In this document: in pieces, positions 20,601 to 29,886 of the stretch
How the letters are laid out: each line of letters starts with the position of its first letter
Position numbering within the stretch: position 1 is the stretch's first letter
From: Apostichopus japonicus
Taxonomy: Eukaryota; Echinodermata; Holothuroidea; Aspidochirotida; Stichopodidae
Length of the DNA stretch: 64,000 nt
Reading direction: 5' to 3'
Assembly: GCF_037975245.1 (NCBI RefSeq)
Contig: NC_092572.1
Span: 20,398,489-20,462,488 of the forward strand
Notes under the pieces: generated by a model
What the model saw: only the letters and a program-made list of their open reading frames with translations
What the model was told of the DNA's origin: nothing
Databases searched by the model: none
Made by a program: the position numbers and the translations under genes

Positions 20601-23530
20601 TGTGCCTGATCAATAATATGATATCGGAAACCAGACATTCCTCGGGACGGATGATCATAATAGCACCATTTAATCCTCACAGGCCGTGGATGAGGACGCT
20701 ACTACAGTTATTAATGGATGATCCTGTGACACTCCCCATCTACTACAGATGAAAGTAGCACTCATACACCCGGACATCAAAGGTTTGAGATAAGTTGCCT
20801 AGAAGCTGTAAGGACTTCCTTCTGTCAGGATGGCTTTTGTAGGAGTTTGCCTCCATGACGGAAAATTTAAGGAGGAGATCGACAATGGCAACATATGATT
20901 CGCAGCTGCAAAGGTTCGGGGAGTGGTGACAAAGCAGACAAATATTTCCTTCCGAGGGCACTGTAATGGAGGTATGTAGTTTCCTACAGACGCTCTTTGA
21001 TGACGGAAGAAGAAGCCACCATAAAGAATTATAGATCAACAATTTCGATGGTTCACAAAGGGTTTGGCAATAATAGATACATAGCCCTAACTATTCAGGG
21101 AAATAGCCAACAAAATACCGAGGGTCAGAAGGTTAGCACTGTCGTGGGGTTTGTCAGCAGTGCTGCGAGCATTAATGAAACAACCGTACGGACCGATGTG
21201 CTCAGCGTCTGTGGTGGCATTGACACAGAAAACCTTGTTCCTCATTACAACATCATCAGGTAGAAGGAGGAGTTGCCTAGATGCGCTGTCCGCTAAGGAC
21301 AACCATATCATATTCGAACACCATGGATTGAAAATGGTTCCAGGTCCGGCTTTTATAGCTATAAACCTGGTATTGATATTCATTTGGGGAGATATATTTA
21401 TCTCCTGAAATTAAGACGATGTCATCTAGATACGAGGATAAACTTTGGTGAGGGTAATGTAATGATATTTGAAGAAAACAAGGAGTCTCCGAGTAACGAA
21501 AAAAACTTGTTCACATTGTCACGGGCACCATTATCGGGAGCATCAAACATACGTTGTCGATTTAGCTGACTGAGGATTTATTATAAATTCCAAATGTGTA
21601 AGTTTGTTAGCATTTCTGTTTAATGTTACCTCTTTCTTCATTTAGTCTTCCTCTTCTTTTCTATGATGAACTTTCTAGGTAAAAAGCAAATCTGAAGCAA
21701 AAACATTAGTAGTTTTCACTACGTAACTTGTATATTTTGTAAAAGTGTGCTACTCGTACAGTATATTGATATTTATTAAATTAGTTGCAAAGACATTTGT
21801 TGTAGTTGTCATGCCACCACTTGTAAAAATTACCACTTAATTAGTACTGGTTACGTATTTTGTAAACTGTTCACCAGAAAATCACAAAATGTTTGTTACA
21901 GTAGTTCCTATGATTTCAATACTATTTCTAGAAATATAGAATGTGGTCAAAACTACATGATCAAGTATCCCAGGGAATAGACAAATGCTCAACAAACATA
22001 AAGACTACAAAATTGGTTACCATTTCTGTGTTTTTCAACATATTTTAAGGCAAGAATTTTTGCAAAGAATATGTTACATTGAAGTTGAAAAGTAAATTAA
22101 TTAGGGTTTTGGGCTCATAAAAGCCGTCAACAAACTGATAAGAACAATGTTGTTTTTCCCTCTGATGAGAAAAATATAATCAGTGTTTGGATTTGAACTA
22201 TATAATAGCTGTAACATCACATTTAATACTTTGTTTTGTGGTGTTTGGTTGAAATCGTTTCATTTCAATGAACTATTGAATTCATTCTATTTTATGTTAA
22301 CCACTGTAACCAATGTAAACAAACTCCTGCCGGACCTTAAGTGTTTTATTAAAATTAATTTTCTAGAAAGTTACCATCCCTTTATATCATTTTACTAGTA
22401 TTGATTTAAAATGTACCAGAATATTTCCAGCTAACTAATAATGTGATTAATATAAATGTGAAAACATTTCTGGCAGACATCATGTAGGAAACAAACTGTA
22501 TATTAGCTACATGCTACCTATTACCTTCATGTGGTGACAAAATGAAGGAGGTTGTCTTCAACCACAAAAGAGTTGCAACCGAAATATTATGGAATTTCCA
22601 AGTTACTCTAGAACTATAAAGTGAAATAGAAATAGTTGTCTTTAGCAGTATACATCTTTCTTTTCTTGTTTATTGCAGATAGTGGTTTTCTTGTATGGGC
22701 CATTGTCGTCATTATCGTGGTTGTGGTGTGTGTTGTAGTGCCGGTATCATTGTGTGTGTTTGCACCAAAGGTAAGTTTGTCTTTCTCATTTCAAAAGTTT
22801 TCATGCACACATGAATCTGTGACATGCCGAAGCGCAAGTTTGACTATGTGTAATATTTAATTGAATTTTGCTCATCCCTCTTAGTTGTACATTTTATCCT
22901 TGTATTTGTGCCTTTATTATAAACATGCACTATTAACAATAAATTGCATATCATAAGCAACGTATTGAACACTTTTTATTCCAGTTACAACATGCATTGA
23001 GAAAAAAAATTATTGGATAATATAAACGGTATTTAAAAAATATACCCTAACATAAGTAAGTGGCTCGTTATTTTTTAGACAGCATATAATCCTTATGAAG
23101 TGTGAATCATCCTCTTTGGTAACTAAGAGAAACTGTACAAAAATTACACCTAATTGGAGCACGACATTACATTTATAATACAGAAGCTCATTAATAGAAT
23201 AAATACATTAAGCGCATTTGATGCAACAGTATAAATGAAGACTAAAATTGAATCTGACCAATCACTGGATCCATCAAAGCAGTGCTAAAATCTCGCTGTT
23301 GGTTACAGATGTTAAGAGTTAGTTTGAAGTCAGAAAAAGGTCAATTTCTGGAATCTGATAAAAGCAAGATGAACTCGCTAAAGGTTTACTGTAGATAATG
23401 TATAGTGCATGAAGCTGCCCCATTCCTTAGAAACAGGATCTAAACGTCTACACTAACGAAATCTTGTTTGCAGGGTAAATACTTGCAAACTGCAGCAAAG
23501 AATCACAAGGCCATTAGCTTAAAGTATTAA
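26..23530 (+). CDS. Ig-domain transmembrane receptor 1, short-tailed (gene model, 6 coding exons)
   Basis: Join of 26-71, 4599-4931, 16775-17134, 18915-19178, 22679-22770 and 23474-23530. All junctions are GT-AG and in phase, giving 1152 nt and 383 residues. Order: signal peptide (1-16), V-type Ig domain (about 17-126), cysteine-containing Ig-like domain 2 (127-246), Ig-like domain 3 (247-334), hydrophobic transmembrane segment (about 338-362) and a tail of about 20 residues. It is predicted to be a type I plasma-membrane protein. The ectodomain is a tandem paralogue of the receptor at 48 kb, but the membrane and cytoplasmic parts are unrelated to it and there is no kinase. The ligand is unknown. 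The tail holds two tyrosines and no recognisable ITIM or ITAM. The weakest part is the final exon, which rests on splice signals and frame alone. An upstream non-coding exon must lie outside the window. Confidence 0.72.
72..926 (+). other. Receptor 1 intron 1, 5' part
   Basis: Non-coding. The first 230 bases match the receptor 2 intron from 48310 on (shared text such as cttgactcactgtacc), after which similarity fades. I see no gene in the rest; the small ORF at 492-710 has no recognisable content. Confidence 0.7.
919..926. repeat. Left target-site duplication TTTCGAGC of the intron 1 hAT element
   Basis: Identical 8-mer at 3386-3393 directly outside the opposite terminal inverted repeat. Confidence 0.85.
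1003..1100 (+). repeat. GC-rich palindromic dispersed repeat, copy 1
   Basis: Contains ctatctgagcggagcgccac followed by a ggttggcgcggagc arm, so it can fold back (gcgcca against tggcgc). Related copies lie near 1285, 2200, 11160 and 12395, the last two inverted. The family sits inside or at the ends of hAT-like elements here. Confidence 0.65.
1285..1410 (+). repeat. GC-rich palindromic dispersed repeat, copy 2
   Basis: Carries ctatctaagcggagcgccac, then gcctctcagattgccggaaa and a tail with gcaagttgcatctaagcatt. The inverted copy at 11160-11290 matches along this whole length. Confidence 0.65.
2200..2300 (+). repeat. GC-rich palindromic dispersed repeat, copy 3
   Basis: Starts ctatctgagcggagcgccac and continues through gcggagcttttag to ccccctcagatggccggaaac-like text, the same order as copy 2. 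Confidence 0.6.
2620..2660. repeat. (AT)n microsatellite
   Basis: An uninterrupted run of alternating T and A followed by a poly-T tract, inside the intron 1 hAT element. Confidence 0.9.
2660..2776. mobile_element. Remnant right end of a second hAT-type MITE
   Basis: Text with repeated gcccgaattt and an end of ccgcctcgtacgcctatg resembles the right end of the complete MITE at 11435-11863 (gcccgaattttcag ... cctcctacgcctatg). I cannot find a matching left end, so this copy is truncated or rearranged inside the larger element. Confidence 0.4.
3386..3393. repeat. Right target-site duplication TTTCGAGC of the intron 1 hAT element
   Basis: Identical to 919-926 and directly abuts the CGCCACTG end of the element. 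Confidence 0.85.
3394..4598 (+). other. Receptor 1 intron 1, 3' part
   Basis: Non-coding intron. 3394-3475 resembles 47480-47545 upstream of receptor 2. A 92-codon ORF at 4065-4343 has no domain I recognise and no splice context tying it to either receptor. The acceptor tttttcag at 4591-4598 ends the intron. Confidence 0.6.
4599..4931 (+). CDS. Receptor 1 exon 2: V-type Ig domain
   Basis: Flanked by acceptor tttttcag and donor gtgagt, phase 1 at both ends, 333 bp. Hallmarks of an Ig V fold are visible: Cys37 in NVTLPC, core Trp50, and the D-x-G-x-Y-x-C motif (DAGMYSC, Asp104 to Cys110). Two N-glycosylation sites are seen (NVT, NYT). The receptor 2 exon at 48812-49144 has the same length and near-identical framework blocks (YLFGDNVTLPC, LLINLLEVNDAGMYSCNFI). 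Differences concentrate around residues 61-77, between the W and the DxGxYxC motif. Confidence 0.88.
4932..6315 (+). other. Receptor 1 intron 2, 5' part
   Basis: Non-coding. 6150-6315 aligns with 49470-49620 of the receptor 2 intron (shared ctgcatttttcaactgattt and acgacacgagaacagccc). That gives the reference for the unoccupied site of the large insertion that begins at 6316. The TTAA at 6312-6315 is the left target copy. Confidence 0.7.
6684..6850 (+). repeat. Polypurine (GA-rich) tract
   Basis: Nearly pure A/G strand of about 165 bases made of aaaaagagggaaaaa-like words, just inside the left end of the hAT-like element. The opposing ORF in it (6582-6917, minus) is pure low-complexity Phe/Ser/Leu. 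Confidence 0.85.
6995..7560. repeat. Interspersed repeat with palindromic start
   Basis: Begins agctcataccagcatgctgg with its own inverted arm gtgtgagct. It is followed by gtcaacaattggtaaaaccg and a series of 'gaaacttggtc ... ggtcatc' modules about 130-150 bp apart. This resembles repeats seen in many marine invertebrate genomes; no coding content. Boundaries are approximate. Confidence 0.4.
8491..8740 (+). repeat. Three tandem units of about 110 bp (tgaatgtcggnaatcaagta)
   Basis: Units start near 8491, 8606 and 8712. Each carries gaatgtcgg, aatcaagta, aacg and, in the first two, agcataaaatactg. Related text occurs in the receptor introns at 5850-5880 and 6165-6210 and at 49430-49505. Confidence 0.6.
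10320..10600 (+). repeat. Subterminal array of tttagacatcaacgt units
   Basis: Irregular array of 18-25 bp units built on acgtgagtttagacatcaac and gcaacaaacttagtttagg. Inverted relatives line 7940-8090 near the other end of the same element. Such subterminal arrays often bind transposase; that role is an inference here. Confidence 0.6.
10742..11140. mobile_element. Possible hAT-type fragment with long G and C runs
   Basis: Begins cagtggtgtggccag, similar to the CAGTGG terminus at 927, and includes a G-run at 10771-10784 and a C-run at 11105-11119. No matching opposite end or target duplication was found. It contains a short (TA)n tract near 10950. Confidence 0.3.
11160..11290 (-). repeat. GC-rich palindromic dispersed repeat, inverted copy 4
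   Basis: Reverse-complement match to 1285-1410, including the atgcttagatgcaacttaca end and the ttcgcgccaac ... ggtggcgcttcgcttagata core. Confidence 0.65.
11435..11863. mobile_element. hAT-type MITE, 429 bp, with 8-bp target duplication
   Basis: The left end CAAAGGCGTAGGAGCC and the right end GCCTCCTACGCCTATG are imperfect inverted repeats, flanked by TGTGTAGT at 11427-11434 and 11864-11871. Non-coding, with internal gcccgac and gcccgaatt words and a G-run before the right end. Confidence 0.8.
12395..12500 (-). repeat. GC-rich palindromic dispersed repeat, inverted copy 5
   Basis: Carries ctccgcgccaaccgatggtg followed by gcgctccgcttagatagt. It directly precedes the right terminus of the 6645-12539 element, which suggests the family is part of hAT element ends. 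Confidence 0.6.
12573..12786 (+). pseudogene. THAP zinc-finger domain remnant (transposon-derived)
   Basis: Translation from ATG 12573 gives MPVHGVVVGC, then SLYRWPKDEKN, and stops at 12735. Shifting one base gives CSEHFTEAYYDPSFF to a stop at 12784. The MP start, second Cys (10), W-P and CSEHF blocks are typical of the C2CH THAP DNA-binding domain found in P-element and Kolobok transposases and in cellular THAP proteins. The expected first zinc Cys (position 5) is Gly and a frameshift lies near 12720-12733, so it is not functional as it stands. It sits inside the TTAA element. No DDE catalytic part follows. Confidence 0.65.
12800..13395 (-). pseudogene. Convergent coding remnant in the TTAA element, possibly P2X7-C-like
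   Basis: On the minus strand an acidic, Ser-rich frame (LEPNAATEVQSDSGSSPGSE, about 13345-13285) shifts frame and continues as 13256-13053 with EIEGDDHVNIEPN and the block LEPYQFEPV, then a gtaaga donor-like site. A further frame at 13021-12800 contains CCWNSRNSLN and NPHVRCVGYVF. The acidic leader with a PYQFEP-type block recalls the N-terminal region of the abundant invertebrate proteins that carry the P2X7 receptor C-terminal domain. That match is from memory of the family pattern and weak. It faces the THAP remnant tail to tail. Confidence 0.3.
13475..13493. repeat. Paired TGACGTCA palindromes near the right end of the TTAA element
   Basis: TGACGTCA at 13475-13482 and 13486-13493; another lies at 6498 near the left end. 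They look like cAMP-response elements, but the symmetric placement suggests subterminal transposon repeats instead. Confidence 0.55.
13679..16774 (+). other. Receptor 1 intron 2, 3' part (duplicated block)
   Basis: Non-coding. 14520-14830, 15280-15350, 16220-16300 and 16400-16774 align in order with 50150-50420, 50815-50890, 51235-51295 and 51660-52061 of the receptor 2 intron. 13810-14010 also resembles 9560-9780 inside the long-TIR element. A short C-run lies at 14461-14473. No gene is seen. Confidence 0.7.
16775..17134 (+). CDS. Receptor 1 exon 3: Ig-like domain 2 with 39-bp internal duplication
   Basis: Acceptor cacacag, donor gtgagt, phase 1 at both ends, 360 bp. Encodes residues 127-246: AMPISVSISC opening, FICTCNAT, two successive blocks GAYPGNLQLEWSY and GAYPSNMLLMWSV, then GSVTCTLNGYSENW. 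The receptor 2 exon is 321 bp, exactly 39 bp shorter, and has one such block. The cysteines around SISC/CTC and VTC and the Trp suggest an Ig-like sandwich with extra cysteines. The duplicated segment repeats the strand carrying the core Trp, so two candidate Trp (173, 186) exist. Confidence 0.83.
16882..16959 (+). repeat. In-frame tandem duplication, 2 x 39 bp
   Basis: Unit 1 is 16882-16920 and unit 2 is 16921-16959, sharing gcatatcct, gcaac, ctgc, tgg tc at matching positions. It adds 13 residues to the domain and is absent from the paralogous exon. Confidence 0.8.
17135..18914 (+). other. Receptor 1 intron 3
   Basis: Non-coding. Aligns in order with 52383-53992 (shared gttacagtgta, tgtttgcaccgtgcctcaat, agcatttt acacagat blocks). 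A short alternating GC/GT tract lies at 17475-17492. No gene seen. Confidence 0.75.
18915..19178 (+). CDS. Receptor 1 exon 4: Ig-like domain 3
   Basis: Acceptor atgacag, donor gtgagt, phase 1 at both ends, 264 bp. Encodes residues 247-334: PPICELKSICNET, VQLICACTDA, EGLAYSF, FGCRGCNDVNYGS, VKCP. Cys-rich C2-like Ig fold without the usual core Trp; the extra cysteine pairs may form additional disulfides. The receptor 2 exon at 53993-54256 has the same length and pattern. Confidence 0.83.
19179..19964 (+). other. Receptor 1 intron 4, 5' part
   Basis: Non-coding; aligns with 54257-55055 (shared gtggctatgcattaaac). No gene seen. Confidence 0.7.
19965..21573 (+). mobile_element. Decayed DIRS-type retroelement, copy 1 (RT/RNase H tail plus tyrosine recombinase)
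   Basis: Plus-strand fragments in shifting frames read GQMASMVDIVLLCRLRMRQL, HIQWWSTTKHWLEL, YYINMFEMLAVRRVLE, then a DVFATPG block, PHRPWMRTLLQLLMDD, and finally recombinase-like TISMVHKGFG, SSGRRRSCLDALSA and LFTLSRAPLSGAS. This order (reverse transcriptase/RNase H, then tyrosine recombinase) fits DIRS/Ngaro elements. Stops and frameshifts are frequent, so it is dead. The 5' RT part is missing. The copy breaks off at about 21573 inside the recombinase, exactly where homology with the receptor 2 block ends. Confidence 0.68.
21574..22678 (+). other. Receptor 1 intron 4, 3' part (unique)
   Basis: No counterpart in receptor 2. AT-rich, no gene seen. Ends with the acceptor tttattgcag at 22669-22678. 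Confidence 0.65.
22679..22770 (+). CDS. Receptor 1 exon 5: transmembrane segment
   Basis: Acceptor tattgcag, donor aag/gtaagt, entered in phase 1 and left in phase 0. It encodes SGFLVWAIVVIIVVVVCVVV then PVSLCVFAPK. A run of about 25 hydrophobic residues follows the third Ig domain directly, giving a type I membrane topology. The sequence shares nothing with the receptor 2 transmembrane exon. Confidence 0.8.
22771..23473 (+). other. Receptor 1 intron 5
   Basis: AT-rich intron, no feature seen. Ends in cttgtttgcag at 23463-23473. Confidence 0.5.
23474..23530 (+). CDS. Receptor 1 exon 6: short cytoplasmic tail and stop
   Basis: After the acceptor tttgcag the phase-0 frame reads GKYLQTAAKNHKAISLKY then TAA at 23528-23530. 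Lysines dominate and two tyrosines are present, neither in a classic ITIM. The exon is short and rests on frame and splice signals only. An alternative is splicing past it to a distal exon, but I find no kinase-type exon before 48 kb. No AATAAA lies just downstream; the first clear ones are near 25220 and 29117, so the 3' UTR may be long. Confidence 0.5.
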   Translation, partial: GKYLQTAAKNHKAISLKY

Positions 23531-26500
23531 TCTACAATTTCTCACTTGGAAGAAAAGAGGTTTTTATATGATTGGTAGCATGCATATTTCAATCCCCTAG
23601 ACATTGCATTGTAAATATTTTAAGTCATCCATTATTTGACATTGCTGTTGGGAATTTGACTACCATTTGTGTTACAAATATATTTAAATATTACATTCAA
23701 AGACCCTTTTTTATAAGCGAGATTCATTTTACCATATTTATTTGCGATTCATATGCTCTGCTATTTTCGGGATTGTGATTTGCTAGTATGCATTGTGCAT
23801 TGACATTCTAAGCTTCACAATGGCAATCTCTTTAGTGACTAATGGTAACAAATAATCCACTTAATTTTTTTGGATAAATTTCGAACAGGTAAAGTGTTTG
23901 TATTGTTCAAAGGTCATCAATATTTTCTCCAAATTTTAGTATGGTAAAATTCTGTACAACCTAATTTGGGAGCAATGCCGTTGAAGTTTTATGCATTGTG
24001 CACTTTCCAACCTGTGTTTTCACGTTTAAATCATACTAAGAGCGCTACAATTGAAATGAATATTTCAATTGGAAAACCATCTGTTATGATGTGGGTGAGT
24101 GTTGCCTTTCATTTAAGGCTTATCTTTGGGGCACAGTCTCAAGGAAGCTGTGTATTTTGTACACGTCTGCTTCTGAAGCTCCAATGTCTCCCTTAGACCG
24201 TAATTGAAAGTTCTATCATCGGATGAACAAGACCACTTTGATGCAAAGATATAACCGATACAGTGTACAACTGATTTGACACATGTCATCTTTAGTCTAT
24301 GGAGTTAAAAATGTGTGGATGGTTGACTTTACTTTTCTGCCTATGTATACTGAGTTTACAGTACGTGTGTCACATTTGAGATATTTATACCCCTGATGTT
24401 TTGTAATTTATGTGGTGTACGCTTGTGCTAGGCTGATAATCGATACCTTATATTTGAATATATAACGCAACATACCATGAAGATGATCGTAAATGTACCG
24501 CATCAGTAAAATTCGTGAATTTTGCCGATTCTCAGCTATGATTGAATTTTCCATGTTCATGCATATCTTACAATGTTTACACTGAAAAGACATATAACAA
24601 ACGATAAGGAAATGGTGGAAGGAGTTCGAAGCCGTAGCTTTTACAAGAAGTCCAACGTAACATAATTCATTACAAAGTAAATGTAAATACAAGGGAAAAT
24701 AGAAGGATAAGAAGAGGATCTGCTCCACCCCACCTATCCTATTGACCCACCCGATAATGTGAGCAGTACTGTAGATTGCTTCGACAGTCTTCTTTTTGCT
24801 CTGCATCGAACAAGGCATTCATTCCTGTCCGCATCTTGTGCATCCTGAGTTGTTTATAATTTTTTTTTGGGGGGGGGGGAGCTACTTGTCTTGGAGTGAT
24901 GGTCAAGTCTATTATCGGAATACCTGCATCTTTTAAAGCATTTGTTGGTAGCAGTATTTAGTGATATTTGCACAATTATAACAGGCTATTGGGGTGAAAC
25001 ATCTTCCATAAACATATAAACCTTTCAAGGTAACATATTTCGTTTAAAACAATGAAAACAGGAAACTTCTTTAAGTACCGTTACTGTAGCAGTTCATTAG
25101 AATTATTGACTATATTTCTCATACATGGCAACTGTGGTTCACTGGAGGCAGAATTTACTGAATTTGCAAGATCCTCCATAGATACTGTATACTGTAAGAA
25201 GAGTGAATTAACCACTTGAAATAAAAATATTGAAAATTAAAATTTGACCTACTGGATTGATAATTGTATATTTTAAAGCTTGAACTCACATTTTGAGGAA
25301 ATTGAGCCACAAATATTTTGTTTGAGTGCCTCCAGACAATGTGGGGAGGGAGGGGGAGGAGGATAGAGTTCGGATGATGAGGAGGAGAGGTGATGATGGG
25401 AAGGGAGGAGGGAATCAATTAGACACCGCTTTTGCCATCATTTAGCTTGATATATCATGTACCCTTAGCAGTACCTATCCTATCCAATACAAATAGATCC
25501 TCGGCGGTTGGATGGTATCTTGCCTCCCTTTACAACTCTGCTCACTGCAAAGTCAAGCTAAAGGAACTCTGAAGATGGATCACTTCAGTTGACCTCGAGG
25601 AAAACCTTGACAATATCCTGCCACATATGTCTTTGAGACTTTATGCTTAACAAATTAAAGAAGGAATACCATGGAACATTGTTCTGTAGTATTCACTACA
25701 CACCAAAATCATTAGAGCAAAACATTTCATAATTTCCTCCTAAAATTGACACATTTTGTCGCTTCAAAATGAAATATTATTTCATTTCATACACAAAGGG
25801 CAACGAAGGTAAATCCAAGTTTTCAGCACCTTTTTGCTCACACACAATTTTGTAACAGACCATTGAAGTTTAGTGCACAGTGGGAAGTTAATTAAGGTTT
25901 AGTTGGTGCAGCAGTTTCTGTTGAAAACCACAAGATAAGGAAGTCATAAGGAAGTACTTGTTCTGTCCATTTATTACTGCATAACACTTCACAACACTCT
26001 TCTCAAAGTACATGGTGACAGCTCATAAGAAAATCGAATGTCAAAGGTTTCCAAAATGAAAACCGGGAGACAAGTTTGAGATTAAAGTTCATATTCCATT
26101 TATTATAAACCCTGCTTATATTCCCTTGAACGTTGCATACTTAAACGTGTCGTAAAACCAAGTGCAATCATCATCAAGTGTAATCATCATGTGCCTACAT
26201 GGTATAGTACTTATTATATGGAGCTCCCATAGTCTTCTGAGTGATAAATTCTTTATATCTAGTTAAAAACTTGCAAAGCTATCTCAGAAGAGTGTAGGGT
26301 GACAATGATTTTAATAGATTTGGCATATTGTATGTATTCATTGAAATAGAATGTGAGAGAAAAGCTTTAAATTTCTTTCATAAATCGTATATTTCATGTA
26401 GGCTAGCAACCTGTGATATAGATAGGGTACACTCATTGAACCTAGATTCTTTCCTAAACTCTCATCGAACATTATCTGGAGTTGTCACCTTTTTTTGTCT

Positions 26501-26914
26501 TTGTCTTGTTCGTTCACCGATATTTTCCTATAGCAGTGTCAAAAGTTTACTCAAATGTCCCCATGCATTCCGCAATTTATTTTTCAGCTTTAGTTGAATT
26601 TGCCATTATATATTCATTCACTTTTGCAATCTCTGGTAATCACTATCATTAAGACAATACAGATATATAAAGGAGGAAGAGATGATATGTTGGTTCTTCC
26701 TGTGTAACAGCAGAAAATATAAAGTTCAAAAGAGGATGAAAGTATTGAATAGACAAACAGGATTAACACAAGCAATGACTTCAGGACATGGAAATTATAA
26801 TATTTGAAACTAAAAATATAATTTTACAATGGAACTGCAAATAGAGGCAGCAAGGGGTACATATTATTGATACCAAGTTTTCATGTACCATTCTATGAAC
26901 CGTTCAAATGATAT

Positions 26915-27015
26915 ACCAATTGATTCCAAACTTTGTCTAAAATGTTGAATTGGAAGCCTTCCGATGTGAAAGTTGTCATCCATGAGCTTTGGGGGCTTCT
27001 CTCATATTCGTAATA
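26915..27015. repeat. Dispersed repeat, SINE-like copy A
   Basis: Shares ttgaattggaagcc, gaaagttgt and atccatgagctttg-type blocks with 36520-36620. Only these two copies are in the window. Confidence 0.5.
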
Positions 27016-27964
27016 AATAATGTATAAGTTATATCTGATTTCATGTGTGATTTCATGTACAATTATTATGAAGAACTGCACATTATATAGTCTGATGTTT
27101 TCCATGCCAATTGGTTTATGTCTCTGTGTGTAATGTGCACAGTATTGAGTGGGTGGACTTAAAGTGTTTTAGTAAAAACGTTATATGCCTATTGCAGAAA
27201 ACAAAAATATATAAGACGCAGACAGGATTCTCGCCAACCCGTTTTAACCAATTTGATTCTATACGCATCCTGTTTGACAGTCCACCGACAGATGTTAGAT
27301 CCATTGTACCCTGTACGTAGCACCGCGTAAGTGCTGCATACATTACACCACAACACAAATGATAGCTGCTTTTACACAACATACGTTTGTCGGACGATGT
27401 TTGTGTTATCTGAGTACTTAAAGATATCAGAATAATTGCAGCTGATCATCACATCATTTGTAGATTATTCATGAAACGCAGAATTCTCTTATCAATGAAC
27501 GACATTGCTCAAGTCAAAGCGTGTTAGCCTGGGTAGCATTGGGGTTTGCTGTTACTGAGAGGACTTTACAGTTCATGCAGTGTTGAACAGGGAAACAAAT
27601 ATTTTTTCCAAGATTGGCCAGATACGTGTTGCAAGATTTATCAGGTGATTTACAAGACATTTACCCGATCATGCACTGATGAACACACTAAAACATATGA
27701 TTATGGCAATCATGATGTGCTTGTAATTGTAAATGATTAACAATCATTTACATGTTTGTACTTTTATTAAAACTCCAAAATGTTTATCTTTATTTCTACT
27801 ACTCTTTGTGTCACTATCTTGTTATAGTTTAACTTAGCCCAATTCTCTCTATTTTTCCTTAATCTTACAATATTTTGGAATTGAATATTGTTTATCTAGA
27901 TTCATTTATTTCTTACAAGTACTTAATTGTTTCTCTTAAGATTCTTCATGGTAAAAAATATCAA

Positions 27965-28320
27965 CTATGCAGTTTGAACTTGCTTCTAGTTCAGCAAGGC
28001 ATTACTCAGAAACATTTAACCAAATACAAGTAGAATTATGATGTGATGAGAAAAAAATCATGTATGATTTCTCAGTATTTTCCAAGCAGAAGAACATGGT
28101 TCTAAGTCCCTCTGCACATGTATGAAAACATTCCATGTGTATTGCACTTGCCTAAGATGGAACCTTTTACCCAGTTAGCTCCCATTGAGATTTACAAATA
28201 TATCAGTTGTGCAATTTAAAATTGCTTCTAGTCCACCAAGAAACTCTCATAAAACCTGTTTTTAAATACAAGGAGAAATTATATGTGATGATACCGAGGA
28301 AGCCCCTTGACATGTTTTAT
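27965..28320 (+). repeat. Diverged direct repeat, about 235-bp spacing
   Basis: 27965-28060 and 28200-28300 share the order 'atcaactatgcagtttgaac / atcagttgtgcaatttaaa', ttgcttctagt, accaag/agcaag, aatacaag and gatgtgatga-type blocks. Confidence 0.45.
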
Positions 28321-29735
28321 TTTCATAGACTGCCTAAGCTATTGATATACATTACTTGATTAATATGTGCATCTAAAATCAGGCAAACGATTAGTGAAAT
28401 AAATTCTCTTTTGCCCAGTGATGGACAATGGTAGAGAAAGTACACCATGCATAAAGAAACAATACGATTGAATAAGAGCCATTAACGTTTTATGTGGTAC
28501 TAGAAAATGACTATTGACAAAGCAGATGTATGTAAATCCTCCTAACTCTAACTATTACCTATTGAGATACTTATTTGTAAACCTTGGCTTTCATTGAAGT
28601 ATTCAATATTAAGTATTGGTAGCAATGACGTAAGGGGTCAGCAGAGGGCAAATTGTAAAAATCTAACAAAACAGTGACACCGAGATACTGGCTTAGCACA
28701 GCTTATGCCATATCTTTTGACCTATACTTAAGTTTGTAAGGTTAAACAAATTTAACTTGGCTAAAAGTATTTCTTATGAACTATCGCAGTTGATATTGAT
28801 GTGTAAACAATTTGAAATACTTTCTAAGATATGCCCAAAATCTCACTATCAGTCCTATGCCATAACATGACAAACGTTCACAGTATGTGTAAGCAATGTC
28901 ACCCTTACTGTGCTTACCCTATTGATGACATTTGTTGGATTACCCAACATTACATGGAAGAGATTGGCAGGTCATAGGTGCTACATTACCTAGTATCACG
29001 TTAACGTGGAGAGACCTCTTCTGTTATCCAATGGCTGCAAAGATTTGTTGATTTGTTTGTTTTCTCATTTTGTTATTTTTGTTTTAATTGTATTTTACTC
29101 ATTATGATACAAAGTTTAAATAAAATTTCACGATAGCCATTGCCTTTTGGGCCTAGTTCTCGTTTACTTGTTCTCTCTTCCTTTACTAATTTAGTATGAT
29201 ACAGATGTTTTAAGATTTTTCTTGAGGTTAGTAAAATATAAAAGAAATATTATGTAATCCATTAAAAGCGTTGTCTCACAGGTCCAAACAAAGTTGACAC
29301 CATGTAATTAATGTTCATGTAACAACCAGTATATAAAAAGAGGGGAATGCTTTTGTTGTCTTGTGGTGACACTTTTCCTTCTGATATAATATGGGTAGGT
29401 GTGTATACATCAGGTTAAGCAATGAGTCATTGCCCAAAATTGATAATATGCATGGCTCACTGAAGATTGTGGATACATGAGGCACCACGATGTCAATTGA
29501 ATGATAGTGTAATATTGTGACGAGCCCGCTTCCTCCGATAGTAAAACTATATCAGGACTCGCGATAGAAAGGTACTGGGTTATCTTGATGCCGTATTTAT
29601 GCTTCTTCAGGAGATGTCTCGAACGGGAGAAAACAATGAGTTCACAGAAAAACAATTTGACGAGATAGGATTTGATTATTGATTCGGTATAATTTCTTCT
29701 CTGTCGATTCTCTTTACAAATAAAACTAAATTACA

Positions 29736-29762
29736 GTGATTTGACTTGACTTGACTTGACTC
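29736..29762 (+). repeat. (TTGAC)n short tandem repeat in the LTR
   Basis: Four units of ttgac; the same array is present at 32489-32515 in the other LTR. Confidence 0.85.
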
Positions 29763-29875
29763 CGTCAATTAAGCAATTAGAAGGAGTGATGAAATGGTAA
29801 CGAAGCAATGACGAAGCGACGAACTGATGACGGAGTGATAAATTTGCTGACGGAGTGATAAACTTTCGGCCCCAT

Positions 29876-29886
29876 GCCCTTTTATA
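29876..29886 (-). promoter_or_regulatory. LTR TATA box, copy in 3' LTR
   Basis: tataaaagggc on the minus strand, upstream of a string of ctccgtcag and cttcgtca repeats; it is identical in the other LTR. Confidence 0.5.

Larger units (their letters stand above)
23531..29503. other. Receptor 1 3' UTR and/or intergenic sequence
   Basis: No gene recognised. A purine-rich stretch lies at 25336-25412. An aaataaaattt near 29117 after a T-rich stretch could be a polyadenylation site. All ORFs are short and featureless. Confidence 0.5.

Noticed and set aside
24408-24818. 136-codon minus-strand ORF
   Set aside because: No recognisable motif, no start or splice support, AT-rich intergenic composition.
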